From Streptomyces graminilatus (GTDB lineage: Bacteria > Actinomycetota > Actinomycetes > Streptomycetales > Streptomycetaceae): a stretch of 64,000 nucleotides of DNA. Shown in pieces: positions 8,007 to 19,600 of this stretch (position 1 is the stretch's first letter; every line of letters begins with the position of its first letter). The translations under genes were made by a program, and so were the position numbers. Below the pieces are notes generated by a model. It did not search any database. It was not told where the DNA came from and saw only the letters and a list, made by a program, of their open reading frames with translations. The stretch lies in assembly GCF_001418565.1 (NCBI RefSeq), contig NZ_LIQQ01000009.1, forward strand, positions 1 through 64,000, read 5' to 3'.

Positions 8007-11000
8007 GTGGGACGCGCCGTGTGTGAGGAATCGGAGTGGACGTTGGGCGTCGAGGCGGAAGCCGTGGGCAGTCAGAGCGATGCGGTGAAGGATGCCCAGG
8101 AGCCCGCCGAAGCCCTACCGGAGGAGTGGTCTCCGGAGTCGGGCGGCTACGCGCCGGGTGCGCAGGTCTTGGTCCGTGACGACCTCTGGCTCGTGCGCAA
8201 GTGCACGCTCACGGAGCACGACGGGTGGATGGTCGAGGTCACCGGTATCTCCTCGTTCGTCCGTGGCATGGACGCCGCTTTCTACGACCGGCTGGATGCG
8301 GTTCAGGCGCTGGACCCGCGCGAGACCGAGCTGGTTCCGGACGACTCCCGGAACCACCGCCGGTCCAGACTCTTCCTTGAGGCGATCATGCGGAAGACGT
8401 TCTTGCCGCAGACCGAGCACGGACTGGCGCTGGCGGACAACTTCCTCATGGACCAGCAGGTTCACCAGCTGCGGCCGGCGGAACTGGCACTGTCGATGAA
8501 GAACCCGCAACCGCGGATCCTGATCGCGGACGTGGTGGGTCTCGGCAAGACCCTGGAGATCGGGGTGCTGCTGGCGGAGCTGATCCGGCGCGGTCGCGGC
8601 GAGCGGATCCTGGTGGTGACGCCGCAGCATGTGCTGGAGCAGTTCCAGCGGGAGCTGTGGACCAGGTTCGGGATTCCGCTGGTGCGCCTGGACTCGACGG
8701 GCATCCAACGGGTGCAGCAGGACATTCCCGCGGGCCGTAACCCGTTCGCGTACTTCAAGCGCGTGATCATCTCCGTGGACACGCTGAAGAGCGATGTGTA
8801 CGCGCACCACTTGGAGCACACCGACTGGGACGCCGTCGTCATTGACGAGTCCCACAACCTCGTCAACCGGGGTACGAAGAACAACGCGCTGGCCCGTCTG
8901 CTGGCGCGCAAGACCGACGCACTGGTCCTGGCCTCGGCCACCCCGCACAACGGCGACGCCGCCTCGTTCGCCGAGCTGGTCAGGATGCTGGACGAGGCGG
9001 CGATCGCCAACCCGTCCCAGTACGAGGTGGAGGACCTCAAACACCTTTACATCCGGCGTACGAAGACATCGGACGAGGTGCGGGAGTCGATCAAGGACGA
9101 CGTCTGGGCTCGGCGCGGTCCGTCCAAGCCCATCCCCGTTGCGGCCACCGAGAAGGAACTCGCGGTCTTCAAGGAACTGGCTACGCGCTGGATTCCTGCC
9201 AGCACGTCGGAGCCGTCGGCCAGCAGGCATCAACTCGTTCCGTACCGGCTGCTGAAGTCGTTCCTGTCGTCGCACAAGGCCCTGCTGGCGACGATCAAGA
9301 CCCGGATCGGAAACCTCGACAATCCGCCGCCTGACAAGCCCAAGAACGGCGCTAAGAAGTCCCGGCCCGAGGACCCGGCGGTACGCGAAGCGGCACGGAA
9401 GACCGAGCGGGCCGCGCTCGTCGACCTGCGGCACCTCGCCGAGCAGATCGAGGACCAGGACTCGGCGAAACTGGCAGCGCTGCTCGACGAACTGCGCGAC
9501 ATGGAAGTCGGACCGGGCTCCGATACACGAGTGGTGGTGTTCTCCGAGAGCATCCCCACGTTGAAGTGGCTTGCCGAGACCGTGCCGACCGCGCTCGGCT
9601 TCAACCACACCACCAGCCCGGATGAGAAGAAACCTTGGCTGGGATTCGGCGGAGCGGTGCAGGTCATGCACGGCGAGGCCAGCACCGATCAGGAACAGCA
9701 GGACATCGTCGAGAAGTTCGGGCTCCGCGACGATCCCGTACGCATCCTGTTCACGGGCGATGTCGCCTCCGAAGGCGTCAACCTGCACCAGCAGTGCCAT
9801 CGCCTGGTCCACTACGACCTGCCGTGGTCCCTGATCCGCATCGAGCAGCGTAACGGTCGTATCGACCGTTACGGGCAGGAGCACCGACCCGAGTTCCGCG
9901 CGCTGATCCTCACGAGCGACATCCCGTGGCGCACGGACGAGACGACCGGGCAGCCGCGAACCCTGGACGACCGCCTGGTGGGTGAGAAACTCCTCCTGCG
10001 TGAGGCGGAGGCCCACAAGATCGAAGGGTCGGCCGAAGCGGTCACCGGCCTGTACCGGGCCAAGGACGAAGAGAACCGCCTCACCCAGGACCTGATCGCG
10101 GGCCGCACAGTCGAGGAGTCCATCAAACAGTCCCAACAGGGCGGGGCTGCCTTCCTCACCGGGCTCCTCGGCCAGGTGGGCGCCGTCCACGAACACCCCG
10201 AAGTCGCCCGAGCAGTGGTGCCCAAGCTCTTCCGGTCCACGGCCGACTACTTCGAGGAGGCGCTGCGGCAGGTCTGCCACCCCAATCCGGAGGATATGTT
10301 GTCGCTACGGCGCGACGACGACGGCACCATCGCCTTCGAGCCTCCGCGGGACCTGCTGTACCGGCTCAAAGCACTCCCCAAGTCGTACCTGGACGAGCAA
10401 CAGATTCTGCCGCGCAAGACCGAGCCGGGACGGGTGCGCATCACCTTCTCCAAGAAGCTCGCAGGCGCGCGCCTGAAGGCGGCACGGGAGACGACCGCCT
10501 CCCAGTGGCCGAACGTCTCGTACGTCACCGACGTTCACCCTGTCCTGGACTGGCTCACGGACAAGGTGCTCGTCGAGATCGGCCGGCACAAGGCCCCAGT
10601 GCTTGCCGCCACCGTGGACAGTCCGACCTTCCTTGTGCAGGGCATCTACTCCAACGCGCTCGGCAAGCCCACCATCGTCGAGTGGATGGGTGTCTCCAAC
10701 CTGCACGACAACCCGGTCGTGGACACGCTGACCGCGGATGTGCTGGAGCGCTATGGCGTCGGTCCGAACATGCCCGGCCGCGCCGAGCCCCGCGACATGC
10801 CCGGACTCAGCGCGCTCGTGCCCGATGCGATCGAGGCTGCACATCGTGAACTCGTCGCTCTCGAAGCCGAGTACCGCAAGCAGATCGAGGAGACCCTCGA
10901 TCCTTACCGCAAGCGGGTAGCCGATTGGAAGCAGGAAGCACTCTTTGCCAGTGCGCGCCCGAACGAAGCAGAGCTCGACCGGACGGCCGGGCGGCGGCTG

Positions 11001-11099
11001 AAACTGGTCAAGTCCCTGCAGACAGCGGGCGAACCGATGTTGCGCCTGCTCGCCGTCCTCGAACCAATCACCGCCGCTGAAGAAGGCACCGAACGATGA
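8007..11099 (+). CDS. SNF2/DEAH-type helicase, DrmD-like
   Basis: 1030 residues. GTG 8007 follows AGGAAG at a 10-base spacing. The N-terminal ~130 residues are accessory. Helicase lobe 1 shows the Walker A ADVVGLGKT (about 173-181), LVVTPQHVLEQF, the motif II box DESH (280-283) and SATPHNG. Lobe 2 carries QVMHGEAS, FTGDVASEGVNLH and the arginine-finger motif QRNGRIDRYGQ (about 613-623). This is the layout of RapA/HepA-like SNF2 translocases, and of DrmD, the SNF2 helicase that stands immediately before the adenine methylase DrmMI in class 1 DISARM. It is expected to move on duplex DNA using ATP. Its stop overlaps the methylase start (ATGA at 11096-11099), so the two are translationally coupled. 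Calling it DrmD depends on a profile search. Confidence 0.85.
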   Translation: MGRAVCEESEWTLGVEAEAVGSQSDAVKDAQEPAEALPEEWSPESGGYAPGAQVLVRDDLWLVRKCTLTEHDGWMVEVTGISSFVRGMDAAFYDRLDAVQALDPRETELVPDDSRNHRRSRLFLEAIMRKTFLPQTEHGLALADNFLMDQQVHQLRPAELALSMKNPQPRILIADVVGLGKTLEIGVLLAELIRRGRGERILVVTPQHVLEQFQRELWTRFGIPLVRLDSTGIQRVQQDIPAGRNPFAYFKRVIISVDTLKSDVYAHHLEHTDWDAVVIDESHNLVNRGTKNNALARLLARKTDALVLASATPHNGDAASFAELVRMLDEAAIANPSQYEVEDLKHLYIRRTKTSDEVRESIKDDVWARRGPSKPIPVAATEKELAVFKELATRWIPASTSEPSASRHQLVPYRLLKSFLSSHKALLATIKTRIGNLDNPPPDKPKNGAKKSRPEDPAVREAARKTERAALVDLRHLAEQIEDQDSAKLAALLDELRDMEVGPGSDTRVVVFSESIPTLKWLAETVPTALGFNHTTSPDEKKPWLGFGGAVQVMHGEASTDQEQQDIVEKFGLRDDPVRILFTGDVASEGVNLHQQCHRLVHYDLPWSLIRIEQRNGRIDRYGQEHRPEFRALILTSDIPWRTDETTGQPRTLDDRLVGEKLLLREAEAHKIEGSAEAVTGLYRAKDEENRLTQDLIAGRTVEESIKQSQQGGAAFLTGLLGQVGAVHEHPEVARAVVPKLFRSTADYFEEALRQVCHPNPEDMLSLRRDDDGTIAFEPPRDLLYRLKALPKSYLDEQQILPRKTEPGRVRITFSKKLAGARLKAARETTASQWPNVSYVTDVHPVLDWLTDKVLVEIGRHKAPVLAATVDSPTFLVQGIYSNALGKPTIVEWMGVSNLHDNPVVDTLTADVLERYGVGPNMPGRAEPRDMPGLSALVPDAIEAAHRELVALEAEYRKQIEETLDPYRKRVADWKQEALFASARPNEAELDRTAGRRLKLVKSLQTAGEPMLRLLAVLEPITAAEEGTER

Positions 11100-14000
11100 G
11101 TACTGACTTCGACTCCTTCACCAACCGCGGCGAGTACCTGTCCGCGCACTACTTCGCCGATCAACTCGGCGCCGACTTGAAGAAGGGCCTGTTCGCCACC
11201 TGGGCACTGCGCGAGGGTGACGAGAACGACCCGCGGAAGACGCCGCGTGAGTCGCTGCGCGCCCTGCGTACGCCCTACCTCAGCGAAGAACTGCGCGGCT
11301 ACTTCGTCAAGACCACCCAGGCCGACGCCGGCGACGAAATTCGCCTCGCCACGTACAACAACCCCGAGTGGACCAAGCGGCTCGCCGAGTGGCACCAGAT
11401 GGTCCTGCGCGCCCTGGGGTACGACACCACACCGGTCGAACTCACCGTGCACCGCGCAGGACGCGATCACACCCTGCCCGTCGCTTACCACGGCCACGGC
11501 ATCGTCGCTCTCGACTGCGGCTGGTCCCCCGACAATGACGCTGCCCTTGACACTGACGGCGCCGGACGCCTGCTCTGGCCTCTACGCGTCAGCGCCAGCG
11601 AGTCGTACGAGGCGGGCGCGGCTCTGGTCTCCTGGCTGTTCCAGAGCGAACTCGGCGAGGCAGGCGGCCCGCATCCACGATTCGTCCTGCTCATGTGCGG
11701 CGGCGTAATCCTGCTCGCCGACCGCCAGGCCTGGAGCGAGGGCCGCTACCTCGCGGCCAATCTCGACGCCGCTCTGGAGCGCAACGACCGCACCCAGCAG
11801 GGCGAACTCGCCACCATCGCTGCCCTGTTCAGCATGGAGACGCTCCGCCCCGGCGAGAACGACCAGAGCCGCGCGATCGACGGTCTACTCAAGTCTTCCA
11901 GTGACAGTGCGGCCGGTGTCTCCAGCGAACTCCGCTACGGCCTGCAGCGTTCCGTCGAGATCATCGCCAACGAAGTCCTGGCTCGGATGGCTGAGCCGAA
12001 GAACAACGTCACACCGGCCGACATCGCGAGTACCAAGATCCCCTTTGCCCGGGAACTCACCCGAGAATCCCTGCGCTATCTCTACCGCATCTTGTTCCTC
12101 CTCTACGCGGAGGCCCGCCCCGAACTCGGTATCCTCCCCGCCGATGACGGGACGTACGAGGCCGGCTACTCCATGGCCCGCCTGCGGGAACTGGTGGAGC
12201 GCGACGAGGAACTCGTCGAGGAGGAGGCCAAGAATGGCTTCCATCTTTTCCAGTCCCTCGACGTCCTGTTCAACAAGGTCAACTTCGGGCACCGCGCGTA
12301 CGGCACCGAACCCGACGACGACCAGCCCGGCGACGATGAGGAGACCCGCAAGGCCAAGGCGGCCCGCCGCAGCGAAGACCGTGGCCTGCGCTTTGAGCCG
12401 CTGCGCAGCGAACTCTTCGAGCCCGCCGCTGTTCGCCTCATCGGGACCCGCGTCATCGACCCGCGCAGCGACGAGGACGATGACCCGCGCTGGCTCGACC
12501 TGCAGTTGCGTAACTCTGCTCTGCATGAGGTGCTGCGCCTGCTGACCATGAAGAAGGGCAAGCGCGGCGAACGCGGCGGCTTCATCTCTTATCGCAACCT
12601 TGGCATCAACCAACTCGGCGCCGTCTATGAGGGGTTGATGTCATATACCGGCATCATCGCAGAGGAACTACTGTGCGAGGTGGCCAAGGGGGGCGACCCG
12701 GAGAAGGGTTCCTGGCTCGTCCCTGCGGACAAACAGAGCGACTACCCGGAGAAGGCCCTCGTCCACTACAAGGATGAGGACGCTCGCAAGGGCCTGCGTG
12801 GCGTCAAGAAGTACGAGAAGGGCTCCTTCGTCTACCGGCTAGCCGGCCGCGACCGGGAGACCTCCGCCTCGTACTACACCCCCGAGTCACTGACCAAGGT
12901 TACGGTCGAACTCACCCTCAAGAACCGCCTCGACCAAGAGCGCGACGAGCACGGCAAAGTCATCAGGACGCGGGCGTCGGAGCTGCTCAAGTACAAGATT
13001 TGCGAGCCCGCGCTCGGCTCTGGCGCGTTCTTGAACGAGGCAATCAACCAGGTCGCCGACGAATACCTGCGCCGCCGCCAGGACGAACTCGGGACTGCTA
13101 TCCCCACCGCTGACGCGGTCACCGAGAAGCAGAAGGCCAAGGCGTACGTCGCGTTGCACAACGCATACGGCGTCGATCTCAACGCTACCGGCGTCGAACT
13201 GGCCGAAGTGTCGCTGTGGCTGAACACCATGCACCCCGGCATGCGCGCCCCCTGGTTCGGCCTGCACCTGCGCCGAGGTAACTCGCTCGTCGGCGGGCGG
13301 CGTGCGGTCTACGCGGGCGACGACGTCTCCGGTACAGAGAAGGCGTGGCTGAAGGCGAAGGGCGCTATGGCGCCTGCTCCGCTCCCGTTCCTCAAGGGCG
13401 GCGAGCCACAACCGTTGCCTCAGGACGCGGTGCACCAATTCCTGCTGCCGAGCCCGGGCTGGGCTGCGGTCACGGGCTCGAAAGAGGCCAAAGAGCTTGC
13501 CAAGGACGGCGTCGAGCAACTCGCTTCCTGGAGGAGGGGACTCCTGAAGCGTCCGAAGCGCAGTACCGCCCATCTCAACAAAGACGGCAGCCATACCCGG
13601 CTCCCGGGCGGGAGGCTGAAGCCGGAAGCGACCTCGCAGTTCACGCGGCTGAGGGATGCTGCCCGCAGAGTGGAATTCCTCTGGTCGGCCGTCATCAAGC
13701 GCATGGAGCTCTCCGAGCAGGCGATCGCACGGCGCATCGACGTCTGGCAAGCCGATCCGAATGACCCCGAGTACGCCTTCCTCCGACGCCCTGAGCAGGC
13801 CGTACCGAAGGAGAGGGTCCTTGAAGACCTCTTCAACGCCATCGACACCCCGTACTGGCGGCTGAAGACGGTCATGGATGCGTGGTGTGCCCTGTGGTTC
13901 TGGCCCGCAGACAAGGCCGGACTGCTGGACGGTACGGACGGTGAATACACGCCACGGGAAGTGATCGACGGCGCCGACGTCCTCAGTGAACTCGGGGGAG

Positions 14001-16630
14001 TACCGCTGGTCGGTGGAGAGGCTACAGACGAGGCGTACGTCGAACCGCGCGCGTCGCAGAAGGTCCCCGCGGCGACGGCTCAGCCGCGCTTCGTCGAAGC
14101 TACGGCGACGGCGTTGTTCTCGCTGGGCGCTGAGCAGACATCCTTCGACGACCTCGCCGAGGCCGAGGAAGCGGAGCAGGCTGCCGAGCCCAAGGAGAAC
14201 CGACCGAAGTCCAGGAAGAAGACCGCGCCGAAGCCCAAGGTCGTAGTGCGACGGCAGATGATCCCGCTCAAGGACCTGGGTGACTGGCTGGACTTCCTGG
14301 AATCCATGCTAGGAACCGCCGACCTCCCTGAGGGCACACTCTTGGACAGTTTTGACTCCTTGGATGCTCTCAAGGAGTTCGAGGAGACCCTCCCGGGCTT
14401 CATGGGCATGGACACTGCCAACCCCGAAGATCGCTACCCGTGGCTGCGGGTAGTCAAGGACATCGCGCGGGAACAAGGCTTTCTGCACTGGGAGTTGGAG
14501 TTCGGGCTCGTCTTCGCGCGGGGCGGAGGATTCGACCTTCAGGTGGGTAATCCGCCGTGGGTACGGCCGGAGTGGAAGGAGAACTCCGTCCTTGCGGAGT
14601 ACGAGCCGTGGTTCATGCTCACGGAGAAGCCTCCGGCGGCGGAGAAGAACCGGCGACGCTCAGCCGAGCTGGCCAAGCCCGAGGTGCATTCCTACGTTCT
14701 CGGCGAGTTGACCGCCACGGCCACCACGTCCGACTATCTGGCATCACCACAGGTGTATCCGCTCATCGCGGGAAGCCAGCCCGATCTCTATCGCGCGTTC
14801 ATGTGCCAGACCTGGGACCACACCGCTGCGGGCGGCACTGTCGGACTCGTCCATCCGGACACCCACTTCAGCGGTGACAAGGAAGCGGGCCTCCGGGAGG
14901 CGGCATACCGGCGGCTGCGGGTACACGGAGACTTCGTGAACTCGGGCAACCGTTTCTTCCCACCTCCGGTGGGCCGGTCCAGCCACTTCGGGGTGCACAT
15001 CTACGGCGAGCGCGGTGAGATCGACTTCGACCACCTGTCCTGGCTGTTCTCCGTCGACGCACTGCGACTCTCGAGCACGCACGACGGTAGTGGCGACGCG
15101 CCTGGTGTGAAGTACGCCGGCGACTGGGACGAACGCCCACATCAGCAGCGCGTCGTTCGGGTGACGCCCCATACCCTTGCGCGGTGGCTGAAGCTGTCCG
15201 GTGAGCAGGATGTGCCCGTCGCGCAGGCGCGGCTGCTCACACCCGTGAGTACGGCGGAGGACCCGGCCGTTGACGCCTTGGCGGCGTACCCGCTGCGGCT
15301 GGGGGCACTCGACCCGCGTATCACTGGTGGGTTCCACGAGACGGGTGCCAAGAAGTCCGTGTATGGCCCCGGCAAGAACAAGCCGCTCATCGACTACAAC
15401 AAGAACAGGGAAGGGCGCGAGGACTACCATGCCGACTCCTGGGACGAGGTCATCCTCAAGGGTCCGCAGCTGGGCGTCGCCAATCCACTCTTCAAGCAGC
15501 CGAGCCAGGGTGGCGGCGAAGTTCGGGGGCTGAACCACCTAGAAATCCCGTCGGACGCGGTGCCGGAGTCGGAGTACCAGCAGGTCGCGGATGACGCGAC
15601 GTATGTGGGCGAGCAGGCCAAGTGGCTTGATCACGAACTGCTCGCTCGAATGCGCTTGGATGCCGTGGTGCACTTCTTGGCGCGATCGGAGATCGCGTTC
15701 TCCTGTGGCCGCTCCCCGAGCGAGGTGTCGGACGTGGAAGTGGACCGCCGACTGGTCGCGAAGGCAACTAGGCCGTACACCGAGTTCTACCGGCTGGCAT
15801 GGCGCGAGCGGATCGCGGCCGATACGGAACGTGGTTTGTACGTTGCGTTGATTCCGCCAGGAGCCACGCACGTCCATTCAGTCCGTTCCGCTGCACTGGA
15901 CGATGTTCGTAGCTCAACGCTGATGGCTGGCTACTGGGCCGCACTGCCCACGGACTACTTGCTCCAGACAACGGGTGTGGGGCACCTCGACGTAGCGCAG
16001 GCCCGTCGTCTCCCGGCGCTCGTCGCCGCGCACCCTCTAGCCCCTGCGCTGCTCCTCCGCACGCTTCGACTCAACTGCCTGACCACTGCTTATGCCAGCC
16101 TCTGGGAGGAGCTTTACGACTCCACCTGGAATACCGACGAGCCCTGGGCCCACAATTGGGCTGGCATGAAGACGGAGCTCCACGCCGTAACCCCTACTTG
16201 GCAGCGTGACACCCCCCTTCGCACTGAATACGCCCGTCGTGCCGCGCTGGTGGAGATCGACGCTCTGGTCGCTGTCTGGCTCGGCATTGACGCCGACACT
16301 TTGATCATCATGTATCGGGCCCGTTTCGACATCATGCAGGGCTTCGACCTGGTCACCTGGTTCGATGCCAACGAGCGCAAGATCGCTGGTGACCGCTACA
16401 CCTACGGCCATGGCCAGGAGAAAGAGCACTTCACTCAGCTCCAGACGTACCTGGCCGACAAGGCCGATCCCAAGACCGCCCCCGTACCCGACGGCTACAG
16501 CGCCCCCTTCTACAAGGCGAACCGCGAGGCGGAGATGCGTGAAGCGCACGCCTACTTCCAGAAGCGGCTCGACGATGCGATCGCCAACGGCAAGTGGGAC
16601 CCGATCAAGCAGGAGGTGCCGACGCCGTGA
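11096..16630 (+). CDS. Giant N6-adenine DNA methylase (Eco57I/DrmMI/PglX-like)
   Basis: 1844 residues, starting at the ATG that overlaps the helicase stop by 4 bases. The AdoMet-binding motif I is CEPALGSGAF (about 636-645), preceded by SYYTPESLT (motif X-like), and followed by GVDLNATGVELAEVSLW. The catalytic NPPW is at about 1152-1155, so more than 500 residues separate the two core motifs, far more than usual. That insert holds a Lys/Arg/Pro-rich linker (about 1020-1060). The N-terminal 600 residues may be a specificity or nuclease-like region but show no motif I trust; the C-terminal ~650 residues probably include target recognition. Enzymes of this group methylate adenine to mark self DNA in restriction-modification, BREX and DISARM systems. 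Its end overlaps the next gene's GTG start by 4 bases. Confidence 0.85.
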   Translation: MSTDFDSFTNRGEYLSAHYFADQLGADLKKGLFATWALREGDENDPRKTPRESLRALRTPYLSEELRGYFVKTTQADAGDEIRLATYNNPEWTKRLAEWHQMVLRALGYDTTPVELTVHRAGRDHTLPVAYHGHGIVALDCGWSPDNDAALDTDGAGRLLWPLRVSASESYEAGAALVSWLFQSELGEAGGPHPRFVLLMCGGVILLADRQAWSEGRYLAANLDAALERNDRTQQGELATIAALFSMETLRPGENDQSRAIDGLLKSSSDSAAGVSSELRYGLQRSVEIIANEVLARMAEPKNNVTPADIASTKIPFARELTRESLRYLYRILFLLYAEARPELGILPADDGTYEAGYSMARLRELVERDEELVEEEAKNGFHLFQSLDVLFNKVNFGHRAYGTEPDDDQPGDDEETRKAKAARRSEDRGLRFEPLRSELFEPAAVRLIGTRVIDPRSDEDDDPRWLDLQLRNSALHEVLRLLTMKKGKRGERGGFISYRNLGINQLGAVYEGLMSYTGIIAEELLCEVAKGGDPEKGSWLVPADKQSDYPEKALVHYKDEDARKGLRGVKKYEKGSFVYRLAGRDRETSASYYTPESLTKVTVELTLKNRLDQERDEHGKVIRTRASELLKYKICEPALGSGAFLNEAINQVADEYLRRRQDELGTAIPTADAVTEKQKAKAYVALHNAYGVDLNATGVELAEVSLWLNTMHPGMRAPWFGLHLRRGNSLVGGRRAVYAGDDVSGTEKAWLKAKGAMAPAPLPFLKGGEPQPLPQDAVHQFLLPSPGWAAVTGSKEAKELAKDGVEQLASWRRGLLKRPKRSTAHLNKDGSHTRLPGGRLKPEATSQFTRLRDAARRVEFLWSAVIKRMELSEQAIARRIDVWQADPNDPEYAFLRRPEQAVPKERVLEDLFNAIDTPYWRLKTVMDAWCALWFWPADKAGLLDGTDGEYTPREVIDGADVLSELGGVPLVGGEATDEAYVEPRASQKVPAATAQPRFVEATATALFSLGAEQTSFDDLAEAEEAEQAAEPKENRPKSRKKTAPKPKVVVRRQMIPLKDLGDWLDFLESMLGTADLPEGTLLDSFDSLDALKEFEETLPGFMGMDTANPEDRYPWLRVVKDIAREQGFLHWELEFGLVFARGGGFDLQVGNPPWVRPEWKENSVLAEYEPWFMLTEKPPAAEKNRRRSAELAKPEVHSYVLGELTATATTSDYLASPQVYPLIAGSQPDLYRAFMCQTWDHTAAGGTVGLVHPDTHFSGDKEAGLREAAYRRLRVHGDFVNSGNRFFPPPVGRSSHFGVHIYGERGEIDFDHLSWLFSVDALRLSSTHDGSGDAPGVKYAGDWDERPHQQRVVRVTPHTLARWLKLSGEQDVPVAQARLLTPVSTAEDPAVDALAAYPLRLGALDPRITGGFHETGAKKSVYGPGKNKPLIDYNKNREGREDYHADSWDEVILKGPQLGVANPLFKQPSQGGGEVRGLNHLEIPSDAVPESEYQQVADDATYVGEQAKWLDHELLARMRLDAVVHFLARSEIAFSCGRSPSEVSDVEVDRRLVAKATRPYTEFYRLAWRERIAADTERGLYVALIPPGATHVHSVRSAALDDVRSSTLMAGYWAALPTDYLLQTTGVGHLDVAQARRLPALVAAHPLAPALLLRTLRLNCLTTAYASLWEELYDSTWNTDEPWAHNWAGMKTELHAVTPTWQRDTPLRTEYARRAALVEIDALVAVWLGIDADTLIIMYRARFDIMQGFDLVTWFDANERKIAGDRYTYGHGQEKEHFTQLQTYLADKADPKTAPVPDGYSAPFYKANREAEMREAHAYFQKRLDDAIANGKWDPIKQEVPTP

Positions 16631-19600
16631 GGCCGACGCTTCAGGCGCGGGGGCTCAAGGAGAGCCTGCTGCAGTACCTGTCGACCACGTACGCCCTGAC
16701 GGACGAGGGCGCGCGCGAGGCGCTGCACCGGTTCCTCGGGGACGAGACGTCGGGGATGTTCCGGGGGCCGTATCTGCGGATCCGGACCCCCTTCACCACT
16801 GACGGCGACGAGTGGCGCAAGCACCTGGAGTGGCAGCGCGAGGGGTTCACGCCGTACGCGCATCAGGCGGTCGCGTTTGCGCGGCTGACGTCCGCGAACG
16901 AGCACACGCCGCAGCCGACCCTCGTCACTACAGGTACGGGCTCCGGCAAGACGGAATCGTTCCTCTACCCGGTGCTGGATCACTGCCGTCGTGAGCGGGA
17001 AGCAGGAAAGACCGGCGTCAAAGCCGTGTTCCTGTACCCGATGAACGCGCTCGCGACCGACCAGGCGCAGCGCATCAACGAGCTGCTTACGCAGAACAGT
17101 GAGCTGGGCAAGCTCTGGGCTGGTTTGTACATCGGGGACCAGGCGGCGACGCGGTACGAGAAGGTGCGCACGCGGCGCTCGGACATGCAACTGGCGCCGC
17201 CGGACATCCTGATCACCAACTACAAGATGCTGGACCTGCTGCTGCAGCGCGAGGACGACGCCCCGCTGTGGCAGGAGGCGGACATCCGATACGTCGTGGT
17301 GGACGAGTTCCACACGTACGACGGCGCGCAGGGCACCGACGTGGCGATGCTGCTGCGACGGCTGGCGTCCGCGATCGGGGCGTCCGAGAAGGGGCGCCCG
17401 CTGGGGACCATCTGCCCTGTGGCGACGTCGGCAACGCTCGCGTCGGGGACGGATGACGACGGCGTGGCGCGACTGCTGGAGGTGGCGACCGACGTCTTCG
17501 GTACGGAGTTCACGGCGGAGTCGATCGTCGGGGAGAACCGGCTGTCGGTGGAGGAGTTCATCCCACTCACCGATGTGAAGATGCAGGGGCTGCCCACGCC
17601 GGATGAACTGCTCGCGCTGCCCGATCCCGCTACGGGCGAGGAGGCACTGCTCGACCTCATCGAGGCGGTGACCGGGGTTCGCGACCGGGATCCCTTCCTG
17701 CTCGGCGAGAACCTGAAACGCCACCTGTTCACCCGAGCGGTGATGCAGGCGCTGGACGGCGAGGTGAAGAGCGGCCCCGAGGTGCTGGATGTCATGTGGC
17801 GGGCGGGCGCGGCCGGTTGGGCGGAGGCGGTGGCCCGGCAGCCGGAGAAGGCGGCCGAGGCGCTGGCCCGGTTCGTGGCGCTCCTGTCGTACGCGCGCGA
17901 CCCGAAGTCGTCGTCCGGGGAGCCGCGCCCGTTCGTCCATGTCGAGGTGCACCAGTGGGCCCGGTCGGTGTCCCGGCTGCTTCGCGGCGTGCTGCCGTGG
18001 CCGAAGGCGGAGTTCCGCTGGGACGTCGCCGGGATGGCGGACGCGAGTGCGACGGACAGCGGCCGTTCTGCGCCGGTGACCACGGCCACGTCTGGGCAGA
18101 CCGCCAATCTGTTCCTGCCGGCCGTCTACTGCCGGGACTGCGGGCGGTCGGGCTGGGCGGTGTTCTCGCCGGAGAGCGACGACCACGACGTCCAGTTCGA
18201 CACGTTCAAGATCCGGCGTGCCTCGCTCGGCCAGGACAAGGCCCGGGTACGGAACCTGGTCGCGGCGACCGAGCGGGAAGCCAAGGAAGGTTCCGGCGCG
18301 GCCCCGATGTCGAGCGCCGGCCGGGGTGCGGGCGGCGCCTCGGCGGGACAGGGCGCCGGCGGCACGCTGATGGTGATGGACGGCGCACGCAAGCGGCTGC
18401 GACTACCCGATCCCCTCAACGACTACGACAAGGACACCAAGGAGCCCCGGCTGACGGCCCGAGACTCGGCGTTCGTCCTGGTCCACTTCGGCGGCACGGT
18501 CGCGAACACCGCGGCCAAGGAGGACTGGTGCCCGGCGTGCGGCGAACGCAACGCGATCCGTTACCTGGGCACCGGGTCGGCGGCGATGGCCGCTGCGTCG
18601 ATCACGCAGCTGTTCACGGGCGGGGAGCTCGTCAAGAAGCTGCACGAGGACAAGACGCTGATGTTCAACGACTCGGTGCAGGACGCCGCGCACCGGGCCG
18701 GATTCGTCGCCAACCGCTCGTACACCTTCTCGCTGCGCGCCTTGCTGACAGGGCACCTGCGCCACGACGAGCCGACGGCCCTCAACGACCTCATCGCGAA
18801 CGTGGTCGAGGCCACCACGGATGAGGAAACCCTCGCCGCGGTGGTGCCGCCGGATCTGCACGTCTACAAGGGAGTTGACCGGCTGCTGTCCGGACAGGGA
18901 CGCGGCGGCAGCATGCCCACGTGGCGGCTCATTGGACAGCGCCTCGCCTTCGAGGCCCTGATGGAATTCGGGTTCCGCTCCCGCAACGGCCGCACCCTGG
19001 AGCTGACCCGCACCGCCGCCGCGCAGGTGCGCATCGACGATCCGGAAGCCGTGGTGGCGCTGGTCCGGCGGATCCACGAGGAGTGCGTACGCGACGGGGT
19101 GCCGCTGATCGCGCAGGACGACGCGCGGTATCTGGCCTTCGTACGAATCTTCCTGGAGCGGCTCCGCACCCGGGGCGCGGTCGCCCACAAGTGGCTCGAC
19201 AAGTACGTGGACGAGGCGGGCACCAGCCGGTACTTCATCTGGGGCAAGCGGGCACCGGGCATGCGGGCTTTCCCGGCGCGGGTCGCAGCCCCGGTGTTCT
19301 TGCTCAGCCAGCCCAAGAACGGCAGCGAGTTCGACTCCGCTACCGGTCGGCTCTCCTGGTACGAGCGCTGGGCCGGGCGCTGCCTGGAGCTGCCGCGCGA
19401 GATGGCGCCGGAGTTCTGGTCCCGGCTGCTGCCTGAACTGGCCGCGCTGGGGCTGCTGTCGGTGCGGACCCCCCGCGACACCTCGCTCAACGTCTACGGG
19501 CTCAAGCCCGGCAACATCGAGGCGCAGCTGCTGGACGACGAGCAGGTGAGGCACGCGTACGTACGCTGCCCGGTCTGCTTCTGGGAGCAGACGGTCCACC

